64,000 nt of DNA, from assembly GCA_034509755.1 (NCBI GenBank), contig CM067543.1:57220653-57284652 (forward strand), given 5' to 3'. The position numbers and the translations under genes were made by a program. The notes beneath the pieces are model-generated. The model did no database searches. It was given only the letters and a program-made list of their open reading frames with translations, and was not told the DNA's origin. Positions 12,448 to 23,689 of this stretch are shown here, piece by piece (position 1 is the first letter of the stretch; each line of letters begins with the position of its first letter). The stretch comes from Anisodus tanguticus. Taxonomy: Eukaryota > Streptophyta > Magnoliopsida > Solanales > Solanaceae.

Positions 12448-12772
12448 TTTTGCCCTTCAAATTGAAAATCTTTAATTTTTCTCCTTCGCCTAAAACTCAT
12501 GGGTTCCGAGTTTGAACCCCCGCTCAGTCAATAAAATTTAAAAAAATCGCAAGACATAGTTTGGATTCGCAAGGTAAAGTTTCCCTGCAAACTATGCCTT
12601 ATCTGGCAGGGTTTGGCATAAGGCAAAACTCTGCCTTGTGAATCCAAACTCTACCTTGCGATTTTTTTTTTTTTGATTGAGCATGGGTTCGAACTCAAAA
12701 CCTCGAGATATTTTTAAGTGAAGGGCAAAAATTAAAGATTCTAAATTTGAGGTGCAAAATTAAAGACTAGTG
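12448..12772. mobile_element. Inverted-repeat MITE, unit 2
   Basis: Same architecture as the unit before it and directly abutting it: tctttaatttttctccttcgcc at the left, ggtgcaaaattaaagactag at the right, and ggttcgaactc as the internal palindrome near 12687. The core (gcaaactatgcc, gcaaaactctgcc) is shorter. Confidence 0.65.
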
Positions 12773-13278
12773 CCCAAAAAATTCGCAGGAATGTCCTTAT
12801 TTCGGGGTGATCTTTAATTTTTGCCCCTCAAATTGAATTTTTTTAATTTTTTCCCTTCGCCTAAAACCTCTGAGTTCCAGGTTCGAATCTCCGCTCAGTC
12901 AAAAATTTTAAAAAAAAATCACAAGACAGAGTTTGCCTGCAAACTATGCCTGAAGTAGAGTTTCAAACTGGCAAACTTTTAAGGTAGAATTTGCATGCAA
13001 ACTCTGCTTGCCTTAAGGTAGAGTTTGCTACTTTTAAGGCAAACTCTACCAGATAAGGCATAGTTTGCAAGCAAACGCTACCTTAAGACATAGTTTGCAT
13101 TCAGGCATAAGGCAACTTCTGCTTTGCGAATTCAAACTCTATCTTGTGAATTTTTTTTTGACTGAGCAGGGGTTCGAACCTTGAACCTCGAGATATTTTT
13201 AAGCTAAGAAAAAAATTAAAAATTCCAAATTTAAAGGGCAAAAATAAAAGATCAATGCCTTTGAAGGAAAATCAGCGC
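12773..13278. mobile_element. Inverted-repeat MITE, unit 3
   Basis: The left end is tcgcaggaatgtccttatt and the right end gaaggaaaatcagcgc. Two B-box-like words occur (ggttcgaatctcc near 12880, ggttcgaacc near 13171). The core is the longest of the three, with repeated 'gtagagtttgc' and its complement. Confidence 0.65.
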
Positions 13279-13394
13279 AAAACAAATGATTGCGTTAAGC
13301 TAACTATTGGGCTTTAATTGGGTGTTCAAACATGTTGACAGTTTACACACTTGGATATACTTTCATATCATCAATATGCTATTTTAAAATCGGT

Positions 13395-13953
13395 GTCATT
13401 CGCACAAATGACCCTATATCGGGTGGTCTTTAATTTTTCCCTTTAAATTTGTGATCTTTAATTTTTACCTTTTGATACTTTAACGCGGTATAATTTTAGA
13501 TTTCACTCGATAATTTTACATTTAGCTCGATATATGTATCATAATATCTATACAAATTATACCGAACACGACAAACTCTCAACACTCATCATAATCTGGA
13601 AAAAAAAAATAGGGCAAAAGTTTAGATTTCACGCAATAAAGTTTTACCTTTAGTTCATCATATGTTTCATGACATTCACACAAGTTATGTTGGACAAGGC
13701 GAAACTTTCAACACTCCACATAATCTGAAAAAAATACTACACAACTTATACCGCATAACTTATTTCCTATATAACTTACGTTGAACTAAGCAAAAGTTCA
13801 ATTTCTGAAGATAAAAATGTAATAGAACTTATACCGGGCAAAATAAGTCTGAATATTTTAATTAAATTATTAGCAACGGCAAAAATTAAAAATTACAGAT
13901 ATGAGGGAAAAAAATTTAAAACTAAAGCGTTTGAAGAACAATCCGTGCAATAA
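13395..13953. mobile_element. Related inverted-repeat element with a different core
   Basis: The left end (attcgcacaaatgaccc, then gggtggtctttaat) and right end (gaagaacaatccgtgcaa) belong to the same terminal family as the cluster just upstream. The core is unrelated: it repeats 'ttttagatttcac' and 'cttataccg' words instead of the 'aaactctgcc' words. Confidence 0.6.
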
Positions 13954-14986
13954 CTTCTCAAATTTCGATACATCTTCGCAGACACATAATCCACTATTCA
14001 TTCTTAACATCATATTTCCGCCAAAAGGAAACACGATTATTTCTCCCTTAACCTCCAAAGGTTAGCACGGGAAACACACCAAAATCGCAATTAGGATCAC
14101 ATTAATTACGTCATCCCAAACATTCTTAATTCAGTACCAAACAACCCAATTCTTCGTGTACGATATCCATTATTGGTTAATCATTCTTTAATCATGAAAT
14201 ATACCATTTTGAGGTTCTCAAATTTAAGACTACGAGTACAATTTAAAGACAATGAATTAGTGGTTATCCACTAAAATACGCACACATTCATTAATAATAT
14301 ATTTCTAATCATACTTTTAAATTTCTAATATCTTTGTTTATTTATTTTGGTTGAATATTTTTTTCACTTCATCACGTGCTTTATTATTCAAAAAAGTACA
14401 AAAAAATAGCATACATCTAAGTTGCTAGAATCAAAATTCTCATCTAGATGGAGTGACAATTCAATACTACGTACCTTCTTTAGTTAAAAATTTCTTCAAT
14501 AAGATATGCCGTATATTAGGCACTTATTTGTCGTTTTATATTTTTGTGTATGTATTATAAGTTATAATTTTGTCAAATTCTTCAATGTGAACTCTCTTTA
14601 TAATTAAACTTTAACAATTGTCTTATCATCCCATTTTGCTTTCTCCGCCTACTCTTCTAGACTCTAATTAAAAAGAAAATCCCCCTTTTCCCTAACAAAG
14701 TTTTACCTTTCTTGTTTTTTTTTTTGTGGTCTTCTAGAAGTCAAATAATATAATCAACAAACAAATGTTAATTAATTACTAGTCTTGTTGCTAATTAAAT
14801 TCTCTAGATCTCCATATATAAGTGTACTAATCATAACTTCTTTCTTCTCATCAAATAAGTATCCTTAATTTCTTTGTAGCTTAAATTTCTCTCTTGTATC
14901 AAGAGAAAAGATTCGATTCATACAATCGATTCCAACTTGTTTGAGTTTGAAGCGCAATTATTATTGTCATATTGAAAGGAAAAAAG
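13954..14986 (+). promoter_or_regulatory. Upstream region of the gene at 14987
   Basis: About 1 kb of AT-rich DNA. A TATA box (ccatatataag, 14812-14821) lies about 170 bases before the start codon. A CACGTG G-box core is at 14373-14378, and an ACGTCA core lies near 14107. Such motifs are compatible with abscisic-acid or bZIP-type control, but that is inference from motifs alone. Confidence 0.5.
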
Positions 14987-15619
14987 ATGGAATTCGACAA
15001 GTTAATACATGTTGATCAAGAAGAAGAAGAAGACCGTCTTTCTTTTCGTGACCTTCCCATATATAGCAATGCTAAAGAATGGGAAAACTACAATTCAAGT
15101 GAATCACAATGCTTCAATAGTTCTCAAGAGGAAGGCTTGTTTGAGTTCTTCAATGAAGAATGGATCAAGAATCAATTTTCCCATCATCAAGATATAATTT
15201 TTTGTGGAAAAATCATTCCTCAAGAAAAAACCATCAAAAATATTAATCCCCAAAGGCTCAAAAACAAGAGAAAAATAGGGGATTATATTACAATTTTCCA
15301 AGGTAATAAGAAGGGGTCGAGATCATGGTACTTGTTATTTTTTGGATTATCAAGATCATTTTCACAAGAGATGGTATTAAGGGACCTCAAGAGAAGACAA
15401 AGTAGTAATAAAGTTTCATCATCTTCATCACTTTCTCCATTTTATTTAAGAAAAAATAATGATGAGAAAGTGAGTGTAATTAGTGATAGATGTAGTAATA
15501 ATAAGGGCAAAAGCAAGGGGTTATGGTGGTTAATAAAAAAATTGAGTTGTAGTGATAACTCTTATCATGCGCAGGCAGTGGTGAAGGCGTCCATTAGTTA
15601 CATTCCACAAGTCATGTGA
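14987..15619 (+). CDS. Intronless plant protein of unknown function, 210 residues
   Basis: The first ATG in frame is at 14987 (the frame is open a few codons upstream but without an ATG), and it ends at TGA 15617-15619. The protein opens with MEFDKLIH and an acidic stretch (EEEEDR), then LSFRDLPIYS, WENYNSSES, LFEFFNEEW and DIIFCGKIIP. A basic middle precedes SWYLLFFGLSRSFSQEMVLRDLKRRQS, and Ser/Lys-rich sequence ends the protein. The order DLP, FEFF, IIFCGK(I/L)IP and W-LL-FG-(P/S)-EM-LRD-K-RQ recalls a plant family that includes Arabidopsis At3g48510 and At5g50360, intronless genes without a known biochemical role; this assignment is from memory of the motifs and tentative. No signal peptide or membrane segment. 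Codon use and length look intact. A solo LTR sits 165 bases after the stop, probably within or next to the 3' UTR. Confidence 0.8.
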   Translation: MEFDKLIHVDQEEEEDRLSFRDLPIYSNAKEWENYNSSESQCFNSSQEEGLFEFFNEEWIKNQFSHHQDIIFCGKIIPQEKTIKNINPQRLKNKRKIGDYITIFQGNKKGSRSWYLLFFGLSRSFSQEMVLRDLKRRQSSNKVSSSSSLSPFYLRKNNDEKVSVISDRCSNNKGKSKGLWWLIKKLSCSDNSYHAQAVVKASISYIPQVM

Positions 15620-15783
15620 CAAGAAAAAAAGAATGTTATGTAGTTTAGCGGTGGAAGTTTTTCATATAATAAGTGTGTTCAATTTTCTCAACGACTTCTC
15701 CATTTTTTTCATATAGGGGAGAGTTTTTTCATATAAATATGTAACCGCGTGTTCAATTTTTATTGTCTATAGCATGTACAATT

Positions 15784-16501
15784 TATTGGAAATTTGTCTT
15801 TGGTGGGGAGGTGCGTCCACCCATATTTAATGACTTAAACACTAGGGTTCCGCATGTTGGAGGCTTTGTCTCTTCACACGTGCATAATCTACTAAGTGAG
15901 TAGATGACCGTAGGGCCAAGGATCGTCAAATTTCGTTGAGAAATGAAAGAGATATTGGTCCACGAAGTAAGGTGTTTGAGGCATGGAAACATGATGTGGG
16001 ACAAATCTACCACATCGGTGGGAAAAGGATGAATTGATCTCTTTATAAGTCTCAAAATTGGCTAAGGGTTTGGGACCCTAAGGGGTAACTCATGTGTTTG
16101 AAGAAGGGAGGACCTAGGTGTGCTTGGGTTCGAGGCTAAGCCCACACGCGCGCCGCCGTCGCCCGTCCGGCTCCTGGCTTCTTCTGATGGACCCCCAAAT
16201 TGTTTAATATTTACAGTTTGGTCTCTGGAGTTTCTGGAAAGATGAAATTGTGGCTGAGTCGTTTCGTGTTTGTTTTCTTCATCAGAATCAACCTATTTGC
16301 TTTGTAGTGTTGATTAGTTGTTGTTTTATCTTGGGAGACTATTGCCCGTTAACGTAAAAGCATATATACGTGAGTCGACTCAACCACAGTTATAACAATC
16401 CAGATTTAGTGTTTCTTGATTTCAGGTTATCAAGATTCAAGACTCAACAAGCTTACTTTGTAATATTTATTTACTTCCCGTATTGCTTTACATATCCAAC
16501 A
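15784..16501 (+). mobile_element. Solo LTR (copy D) downstream of the gene at 14987
   Basis: It runs from tattggaaatttg to catatccaaca with a perfect 5-bp duplication CAATT on both sides (15779-15783, 16502-16506). The first dinucleotide TG has become TA. It is most like the solo LTR at 3065 but shorter (718 bp), having lost much of the GC-rich block and the U3/TATA region. It lies in the same orientation as the other three copies and as the gene. Confidence 0.9.
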
Positions 16502-18499
16502 CAATTCTTACTGTCTCCTCCCCCTAGTATATATAGGTGTAAATGTTTCATATTATAGTTGTGTGTTCAATTCTCACTATTTAGCTACCTGTTCAAATCT
16601 CATGGTCTCTCTTTTTTCATTTTCTTGATCCTCCAATATAATAGAAAAGTTTTTTTAAGCATGCATCTTCCTTCTTAGCCCAAAAGTTAGTAATTTTATG
16701 GCGAGTGAGGTGCCTTACGTACGTGGAAAACGAGCGCCTAATATTTTTACTTTTAATTTCCATTTCCTCCCCGCTTATAGTTACTTCAAATTTCTATCAA
16801 TTTTCTAATTAATGCAGCTTGGATTTCGAAGGACGGATATCTCCCGCACCTAACATACTATTCATTGTCACTAACTCGTGAGAATTTAGCTCTTTCAAAC
16901 CTACACTCAAATTTTCAAGCCTTTCAGAACCTTGAAGCGCACTCCATTTAAGAGTGGAACTGTTAGTTCTCATGGAAGGAATATCCCTCGACTCTTTAAC
17001 TATTTTGAATACTTGCAATGATATTCGTATTTTTTCAAAAGCAATATTGATCCTAACTCGAGCTCGAACAATTCGGGTTCCACATAGCTGAAAACGGTCG
17101 CCAATACCCAAGATTTTTAGAAGAAGGTGTCATATCAGGTTGTGTAATTTGACTATGTCTATTTCAAAATTTGTGACATACATGACATCAACTAGCTCGT
17201 TCTAAAGTGCAGCCATGTTATATAATGCTCATATATCATTGTATGCATCACTTTTCATTATCTCGTTTTCAATGGACATTCCAAAATTAAGTGGATGGTC
17301 GGCTACAAAAAGCAGCAATGTATATAAGTTAATTCACCTTAAGTAGAATGATAAAGTATATATATTTGCAAATCACGTGCTTTTTATGTTTTGTATAAGT
17401 GCTAATAATGCAATATAAATTAATATTTCTTTTGATTTGATATTAGTATTTGGTTATCTAATTAATCTAAGCCTTAAAAGACTAGTGTTCCAAAATATAA
17501 ATAATCTTTTTACCCCAATGTACTTTTTTTCAAGTGCCGTTATTTCCCACGTTCAAATGGATTGTGAGTTTTAAGTTCGATATATTAAAGGTGTAAAAGA
17601 AATATTTTGTTTAATAAGACTTTTTAAAAGCTTTTTAAATTTTGAGCCTCATGGGCCCCGTCCTTCTCCATAAGGCTAGCAGGCTGACGACTTGGTTATG
17701 CTAAAAAGTCTCGGTTTCAAATGGGGTGAAATGACTCTTAGTCTAACCTCACACAACTAGTGACCGAGTTGATTGAGCTGGTCTTACAAGGTCAAGCTAT
17801 TTTGATTCATAATGTTGTCTGATTCGTAAAGATATAAATAAATCGCTTTATGTTCAACATGAGTAATAGTTATGGATCCTGCAATAAAAGAAGCGTGCAT
17901 TCGTGCTACCAAATAGTGCATAAAGGTTTTGGAGGAGAAGTTCAATTCCATAAAATTTTAAAGTAATGCAATTTCCCAAAGGAGTACTTGAGAGTTCTCC
18001 TATAAGAATTGGCTTACGCGTCCACTTGGATTTACCTTTGTGGCTTAATTTGAAAGTCTAGCTTATCTATGATCATCTACTTATATACAACTTCTCTTCA
18101 TTTATTTATTGTAAATATCGAACGCAAATAAATTTTTAATTGAGTAAATCATGATTATTTGGTTGCAACACAACTAAACTTATATACTACAAATGCAAAA
18201 ACAACAATGACTTTAGCATTAGTATTACATGGTTTTTAGCTTGATTTTACTTTGGAAATGGAAAACTAAAGAGGGAAATTTTGAAAACATCATACTATTA
18301 TATATGGCTCTTCAGCTTATATAAATTCTCAAATGGCTACAAGTTGTAATGGAGCAAAGTGTTAGCACCAAAATATAAATATGGGCCTGAGAAGAAGACT
18401 TGAGCTGGTTTTTCCCATTAGGGTTGCTAGGACTAAATAGCTGACAAATGGACCTTCAGAAAATGCAGGCCAAGCCCATAAAACTAAGTAAATAAGCCT
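16502..18499. other. Intergenic, no confident gene
   Basis: AT-rich sequence. The only notable open frame is a 100-residue one at 16809-17111 on the minus strand, listed separately. No splice-compatible protein blocks and no repeats were recognised. Confidence 0.45.
16809..17111 (-). CDS. Uncertain open frame of 100 residues
   Basis: It starts MGIGDRFQLCGTRIVRARVR and ends GAGDIRPSKSKLH at a stop. Composition is less AT-biased than the surroundings and includes a plausible amphipathic middle (SERLENLSVGLKELNS). I recognise no family. It could be an exon of a decayed gene, a piece of an unrecognised transposon, or a chance frame. No TATA or good start context was found. Confidence 0.15.
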   Translation of the reverse strand: MGIGDRFQLCGTRIVRARVRINIAFEKIRISLQVFKIVKESRDIPSMRTNSSTLKWSALQGSERLENLSVGLKELNSHELVTMNSMLGAGDIRPSKSKLH

Positions 18500-19022
18500 A
18501 AAAGCGATAGGGTCATCCGCACAAATGTCCTGTTTTGGGGTGGTCTTTAAATTTTGCACCATACATTGTCAATCTTTAATTTCTGTCCTTCACTAAAAAC
18601 CTCTTAGTTTCGGATTCGAACCCCGCTCAATCAAAAATTAAAAAAAATCGCAAGATAGAGTTTGAATTCGCAAGACATAATTTTGCTTCAAACTCTACAT
18701 GATCATGTAGAGTTTTGCTACCTTCAAGCAAGAGTTTCAACAGTAGAGTTTGAGGACCATGCGTTTGACTAGAAACTCTACTTAAGGCAATTTTTTTTAC
18801 TCAGTTGGAATTTTACAAAACTCTGCCTTAAGGCCTAACTTTTACCCGAATAGGCCTAATTTTACTATGAAATTCTGCCTTGCAAAATTTTCTTTGTTTT
18901 TTTTACTGAGCGGGGTTCGAACCCCAAACGTCATGGTATTAGGCGAAGGCAAAAATTAAAGATCACCAATTTGAGGGCCAAAAATTAAAGACTAGTAGTT
19001 TAAAGGGAAATCCGCACAAAAA
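18500..19022. mobile_element. Inverted-repeat element of the 12-13 kb cluster family
   Basis: Left end tcatccgcacaaatgtcc and right end gggaaatccgcacaaa form the same terminal inverted repeat as at 12055-13278. It carries attcgaaccccgctc near 18613 and ggggttcgaacccc near 18912 as facing B-box-like words. The core repeats 'agagttt' and 'aaactct' words. Confidence 0.7.
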
Positions 19023-19072
19023 AAATGAAAGTGATATCGGGCCGATCAATGAAGCCAACTGACATGACCTAA

Positions 19073-20290
19073 GTGTGGATAAATTCACAGATAGTCACCT
19101 AACTATCATGTTTTTTCACTAAAGTCGCTTAACTATGTTTTCTAACACAAAAGTCACATAACTATCATTTTTTTCACCAAAGTCACTTAACTATGTTTTC
19201 TAACACAAAAGTCACAAAACTTTAAACTTACTAACACAAAAGTCACACCTACCAAAAAATTCAACATTCAATGGATAATTTTTAAAATTTTTAATTTTTA
19301 ATTTATTAAATAAAAACTCAATTTAGAAAATCGACTCAATCCAAAATTCACATGGAGATATTAAAGTGCTAAAAGGGTGAAGAAATTTTCAATTTTTTTT
19401 TTTAACAAGATCATTGCTTCCGATGCAAATAATAATAACTATTACTCCATGAAATTCAATTTCTTACTATTCAATAAAATATAAAACCTTTCAATATTAT
19501 TGAAAAAGGTGCCAATATACCCTAAGATTGAAAAAAAAAATTGTTTCAAGTAAAGTAACCAAAGTTAACTAATATTTACATCCAGCAATATAAATATACA
19601 AACATAAGTTTTTTCAGGAAAACACTTTTCAAATATTTTAGTCGTTGAGCATATAATTAAATAATCAAGAACAAGTTTATCTACGGTTATGTCTTCCTCT
19701 GCTGCATTTTTGTTTGCATATCACAAACATGGAAATTTCACCATCCAACACCTAACATCACAAGCCACAATATTTTATTTCCACTCATGAAATGGATCAT
19801 ACCGAAAAAAGATTTTGAATTGCATTAAAATTATGAAGAAGTTTATCAAACTAAAAAGTTAATCCTAGAATAAATATTTTAGCTTCACACATTTTTGGAT
19901 CGTATATTCCGTTTTTCTTGCTTTGCTTTATTTGTGATTATGCTTTGTCTTGAGCCGAGGGTCTCCAAGAAACAACCGCTCTACCTAACAAGGTGGAGGT
20001 AAGGTATGCGTACACTTTACCATTCCCATACCACACGTTGTGGAATTTCACTTGGATATATGGTGTTGTTGTTGTATATGAATTTTGAATCGGGTCGGTT
20101 CTTTTTAATTGAGTTTGTATTTATTAGATTAAAATAAAATAAAATTTACTCATCGAAAGTTGGATTTTTTGATAGGTGTGACTTTTGTGTTAGTAAGGTC
20201 AAAGTTTTGTGAATTTTGTGTTAGAAAATATAGTTATGTGATTTTGGTGAAAAATGATAATAATGTGACCATTTATAAAATTTACCCCTA
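19073..20290. mobile_element. Large inverted-repeat (foldback-like) element
   Basis: The left arm (about 19073-19350: 'cacaaaagtcac', ctaacacaaaagtcacacc, then a Lys/Phe-like AT block) is repeated in reverse complement at about 20080-20286 (ggtgtgacttttgtgttag, tagttatgtgattttgg). Each arm has internal short tandem copies of 'taacacaaaagtcac'. No transposase frame is present. A LINE-type tail sits inside the loop (19905-20075). A clear target duplication was not found. Confidence 0.7.
19905..20075 (+). mobile_element. LINE/SINE 3' tail fragment nested in the foldback element
   Basis: It reads gattatgctttgtcttgagc, then cgagggtctccaagaaacaa, then a gtaaggtatgcgtacac block, and ends in tggtgttgttgttgta. 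This matches the 3' end of the LINE at 56440-57616, so it is a severely 5'-truncated insertion. Confidence 0.7.
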
Positions 20291-21785
20291 AGTACGTATT
20301 AGCATAACCTCTATTTAAAGTTTATATGTAATTTTTTATAAGTTTAGTCGTTTGAAAATCAACTTCATATTCTTCAATCACTTTTTGTCTAAAGTTTTAC
20401 TTTTTGCAAAATTGGTTGCAATTCCTTCTTCGTTCTTCAACTTCAAGTTTTGATTTGAAGTACGCGTAAAAGGAACAACAAGCTGAAAACTGATGAGAAA
20501 TTGTATATTCTAGGTAGCGTCCGTAATTATTTAGAGAAATTTACATAAATACTAATACATGAATAAAATATTTTATAATCTACTACTATTAACTAAATTA
20601 TATAATCTACAATATATACTCTATATTATATAAGGTATATATGATTTTATACCATAAATCAAGAATGTTTGCTATAAATAAAAGGCTAAAAATAAAGAGA
20701 TTTTTAAATTTGTGAAAATTAAATTAAATACGTATCAAAACACATTAATTACTTTTCTAAAAACCTCTAACATACTTAGCTAGCATTCTAATTCTCTGAA
20801 AAAGTATATATATTATTATACTTTTATATTACTTATATTACACTATTATATACCATATATAATATTATTTTTATTTATTTAACTATTATATAATATCATT
20901 TCTTATGTATATTACACAAAAGGTATATCTGTTATATATATATATATATATATATGAGCACATGCATTATTGTAGTCATATATTAGGTATATTAAACAAG
21001 CACAATATAATATTCATTTATTAGGTATTTATTGTATACTATATTAAATATATATAAATTTAAATACAATTAAGTTAATTTTCCTGCTTCATGGAAGATA
21101 GATAAAAAATTGAATAATAAATATGTGATTGCAAAAAGGAAGCCAAAATTTTATGGAATGAGGTGTCAATTATTAATTAAGATCCTATTTTAGTGGTAAT
21201 TCATACTTAATTAGAATTTTAGTAAAGCCAAGTTTTCTATGTTAATGCATTTCATAAAGATATTTAAGGGATATGAAAAGTTGTACATAATATAATTTAA
21301 AAGTTAAAAATTAGAATAAATTGTATTTATGTAATTTTTTTAAAGTAGTTGTAAGTAATTTTTTTAAAGTAGTTGTAAGTAATTTTTTAAAATACCTATA
21401 TTAGAAGTTGTATTTGTGTAAATTTTCCTATGGCCGATGGGTCAAAAATAAAAAAACCCATTAAATAATAATGAATCTTATGTGGATTAGATCTCCTCCC
21501 CATAGACCAAACAAACAGACCCCTAATCCTTTGATGCTGGATTTCTGGACAACGAATTAGTATAAAATTTAATGGATTATTTTATCACAATTTGACTTGT
21601 GAATGTTCCTTTACGTAATCAAAAGGTTTTAAACAACCAATCTTCACGCGGTTGAGCACATCAAGTTGAACAATGCAAAACAAATCAATTAATAAGTACA
21701 AAAAGTAGTTAAAAGTGGCAAACCTTCTACCTTGTCTTTAGTCCAACGAGATATTACACACTGTTGTTGTTCGTTTTCTTTTTTC
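20291..21785. other. AT-rich intergenic DNA with microsatellite
   Basis: No gene. A (TA)n run of about 20 bases lies near 20936-20955, and 'agtagttgtaagtaatttttt' units repeat two to three times near 21345-21395. Confidence 0.5.
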
Positions 21786-22138
21786 TATTAGAGAAGTGCA
21801 CGAGGGTGCCATGAGGAGGAGTACATATTATTATTATTATTATGGTTGAGTTTGTTATATTTGTTGAGTTAGTTAGAAGAGTTGTTATGTTTATTGAGAT
21901 AGTTAGAAGAGTTAGTTAGTTAGTTAAATTGGTTAGTAGATATTTGTGATGAGTTGTATGTGTATATATAGTAGTGATGTGAAGCATTGTAAAATGATAT
22001 ACAAAAATATACACAAGAGAAGCTCAGTTTTGAGCACCAAAACTTCATATGTTTTCTCTCCATCTTCTTTACTCTTTCGATGGAGGATTAACCATCAGCT
22101 TACATGCAATTCTAAGAATCAATACATGAGATTCAACA
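21786..22138 (+). repeat. 5' LTR of the copia element
   Basis: It runs from tattagagaagtgcac to gagattcaaca, with a TATA-like gtatatatagtag near 21962. It shows a (TTA)n run and 'gttagttagaagag' repeats also seen in the partner LTR. Confidence 0.85.
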
Positions 22139-22397
22139 TGGTATCAAATCAGTGATGATACAACACAAATCGAAGTGATTCAACACAAATCGAGGGAGTT
22201 TTCTTTACATGCAAAGGAAGACTCAAGAGGTCCAGATGTTTTGTGATAACAATATGAGAATTGCAAAGTATATCGGAGTGTTATAGCAGATAAGATAGAT
22301 CGATACAGTGTGGATTGAGACAAAATTAGTCACATGCAGTGACAATTTCCAGAGAGCTACAAATCGAGAAATTGAAGTCTGAAGATTCAAAAACTCG

Positions 22398-23090
22398 ATG
22401 ACAATGGGAGCAATTGAAGAAGACATGATTAACATAGTTGTAACAACAACAGTAAACATCGATCATAACCATCCATTGTACATATTCCCATCAGATGCAC
22501 CGAGTTCACTATCGGTTGGAGTAATGTTGACAGGTATGGATAATTACACCTTATGGAGTAGGGCAATGAAATTAGCCCTATTATGCAAGAATAAAATTGG
22601 ATTTATAGATAGAACAGTAAGGAGGGAAACCTTTAATGGTGAATTAGCTAAACTTTGGGATAGATGCAATGCTATTGAAGTGTCGTGGTTAATGGGAAAT
22701 GTGAGCAAAAATCTGCTCATTGGAATGATGTTCAATTTAGATTCGTATGTAATATGGGAGGATCTGAAGGACAGATTTGACAAGATAAATAGTTCAAGGG
22801 CTTTTCAGTTGCATAATGAGACAATTACATTAAGACAAGGAAATTCATTAATTTCCATGAATTATTCCAAACTTAAGGACCTTTGGGATGAGTATGATTC
22901 AACTATACCAACACCTTCATGTTGTCCTAGATCTAAAGAATTTGTGGACCATTTACAATATCAGAGAATGCTTCAATTTCTTATGGGACTTAATGATAGT
23001 TATGGTCAGTCTAGGAGTCAAGTGATAATGATGCAGCAAGTGCCAAACTTAAATCAAGTTTATGCAATGATTAATCAAGAAGAAAGCTAG
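22398..23090 (+). pseudogene. copia gag, N-terminal part
   Basis: A 230-residue frame. It shows the copia gag N-terminal pattern (YIFPSDAPSSLSVGVMLTG, NYTLWSRAMKLAL, KIGFIDRTVRR) followed by the larger gag domain (WEDLKDRFDKINSSRAFQL, LMGLNDSY). It ends at TAG right after NQEES, where related proteins continue, so gag is split from the zinc-knuckle segment. It would form the virus-like particle of the element; here it belongs to a broken polyprotein. Confidence 0.85.
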
Positions 23091-23108
23091 AGAATGATCT
23101 AAGATACA

Positions 23109-23489
23109 ATGGAGCCATCAGCCGTGTTTACAGCCAAACATAGAACTGGAAGACCTAGGCAGAAGAAGCCATACAATCCAAATGCAACATATGACTTCTG
23201 TCATGGTAGGGGACACTTGAGAATAGACTGTTATAAACTAATGAAATGTGACTTCTATCACAATACTGGTCATATGCAAGAAGGTTGTTATAAGCTCATT
23301 GGATATCCAGAGAATTTTAAAGAAAAAACTACTTTCAGGAAGGCAAATATTGTGACAGAAGAAAATGTGAAATTTGAAGACACTAGACAAGAAGATGAAA
23401 CCCAAGATTACCAACATATGTTGAATTTGCAGTCTGAGAAGGATATGCAGTACTGCTATGGAAGAATACCAACATCACACAACTCATAG
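23109..23489 (+). pseudogene. copia gag zinc-knuckle segment
   Basis: 126 residues with two CX2CX4HX4C-like boxes: an altered CHGRGHLRIDC, then CDFYHNTGHMQEGCYKLIGYP with Tyr in place of the second Cys. The RNA-binding knuckle is therefore damaged. The GYP after the knuckle is typical of the group. Confidence 0.75.
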
Positions 23490-23689
23490 ACATACAGTCA
23501 CCAACAAGGACCACACTCTTTATCTGGATACAACACATATCAGCAGCAACAGGACACACATGTGACTGTTGGCTAATTTACTCCCAGGCAACATCAGCAA
23601 CTTCTCAATATGCTTAACAACAAGGATACAATTGAAGAAACAAGTGCTAATGCAACACATGGCAGGTATATCTAACATTAATATAAGAA

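Noticed and set aside
12055..13278. CRISPR-like or satellite array
   Set aside because: The repeats are irregular, face each other and carry inverted ends; this is a cluster of plant MITEs.
14972..14986. Start of the 210-residue gene at 14972
   Set aside because: That position is TTG, not ATG; the ATG at 14987 is the normal plant start.
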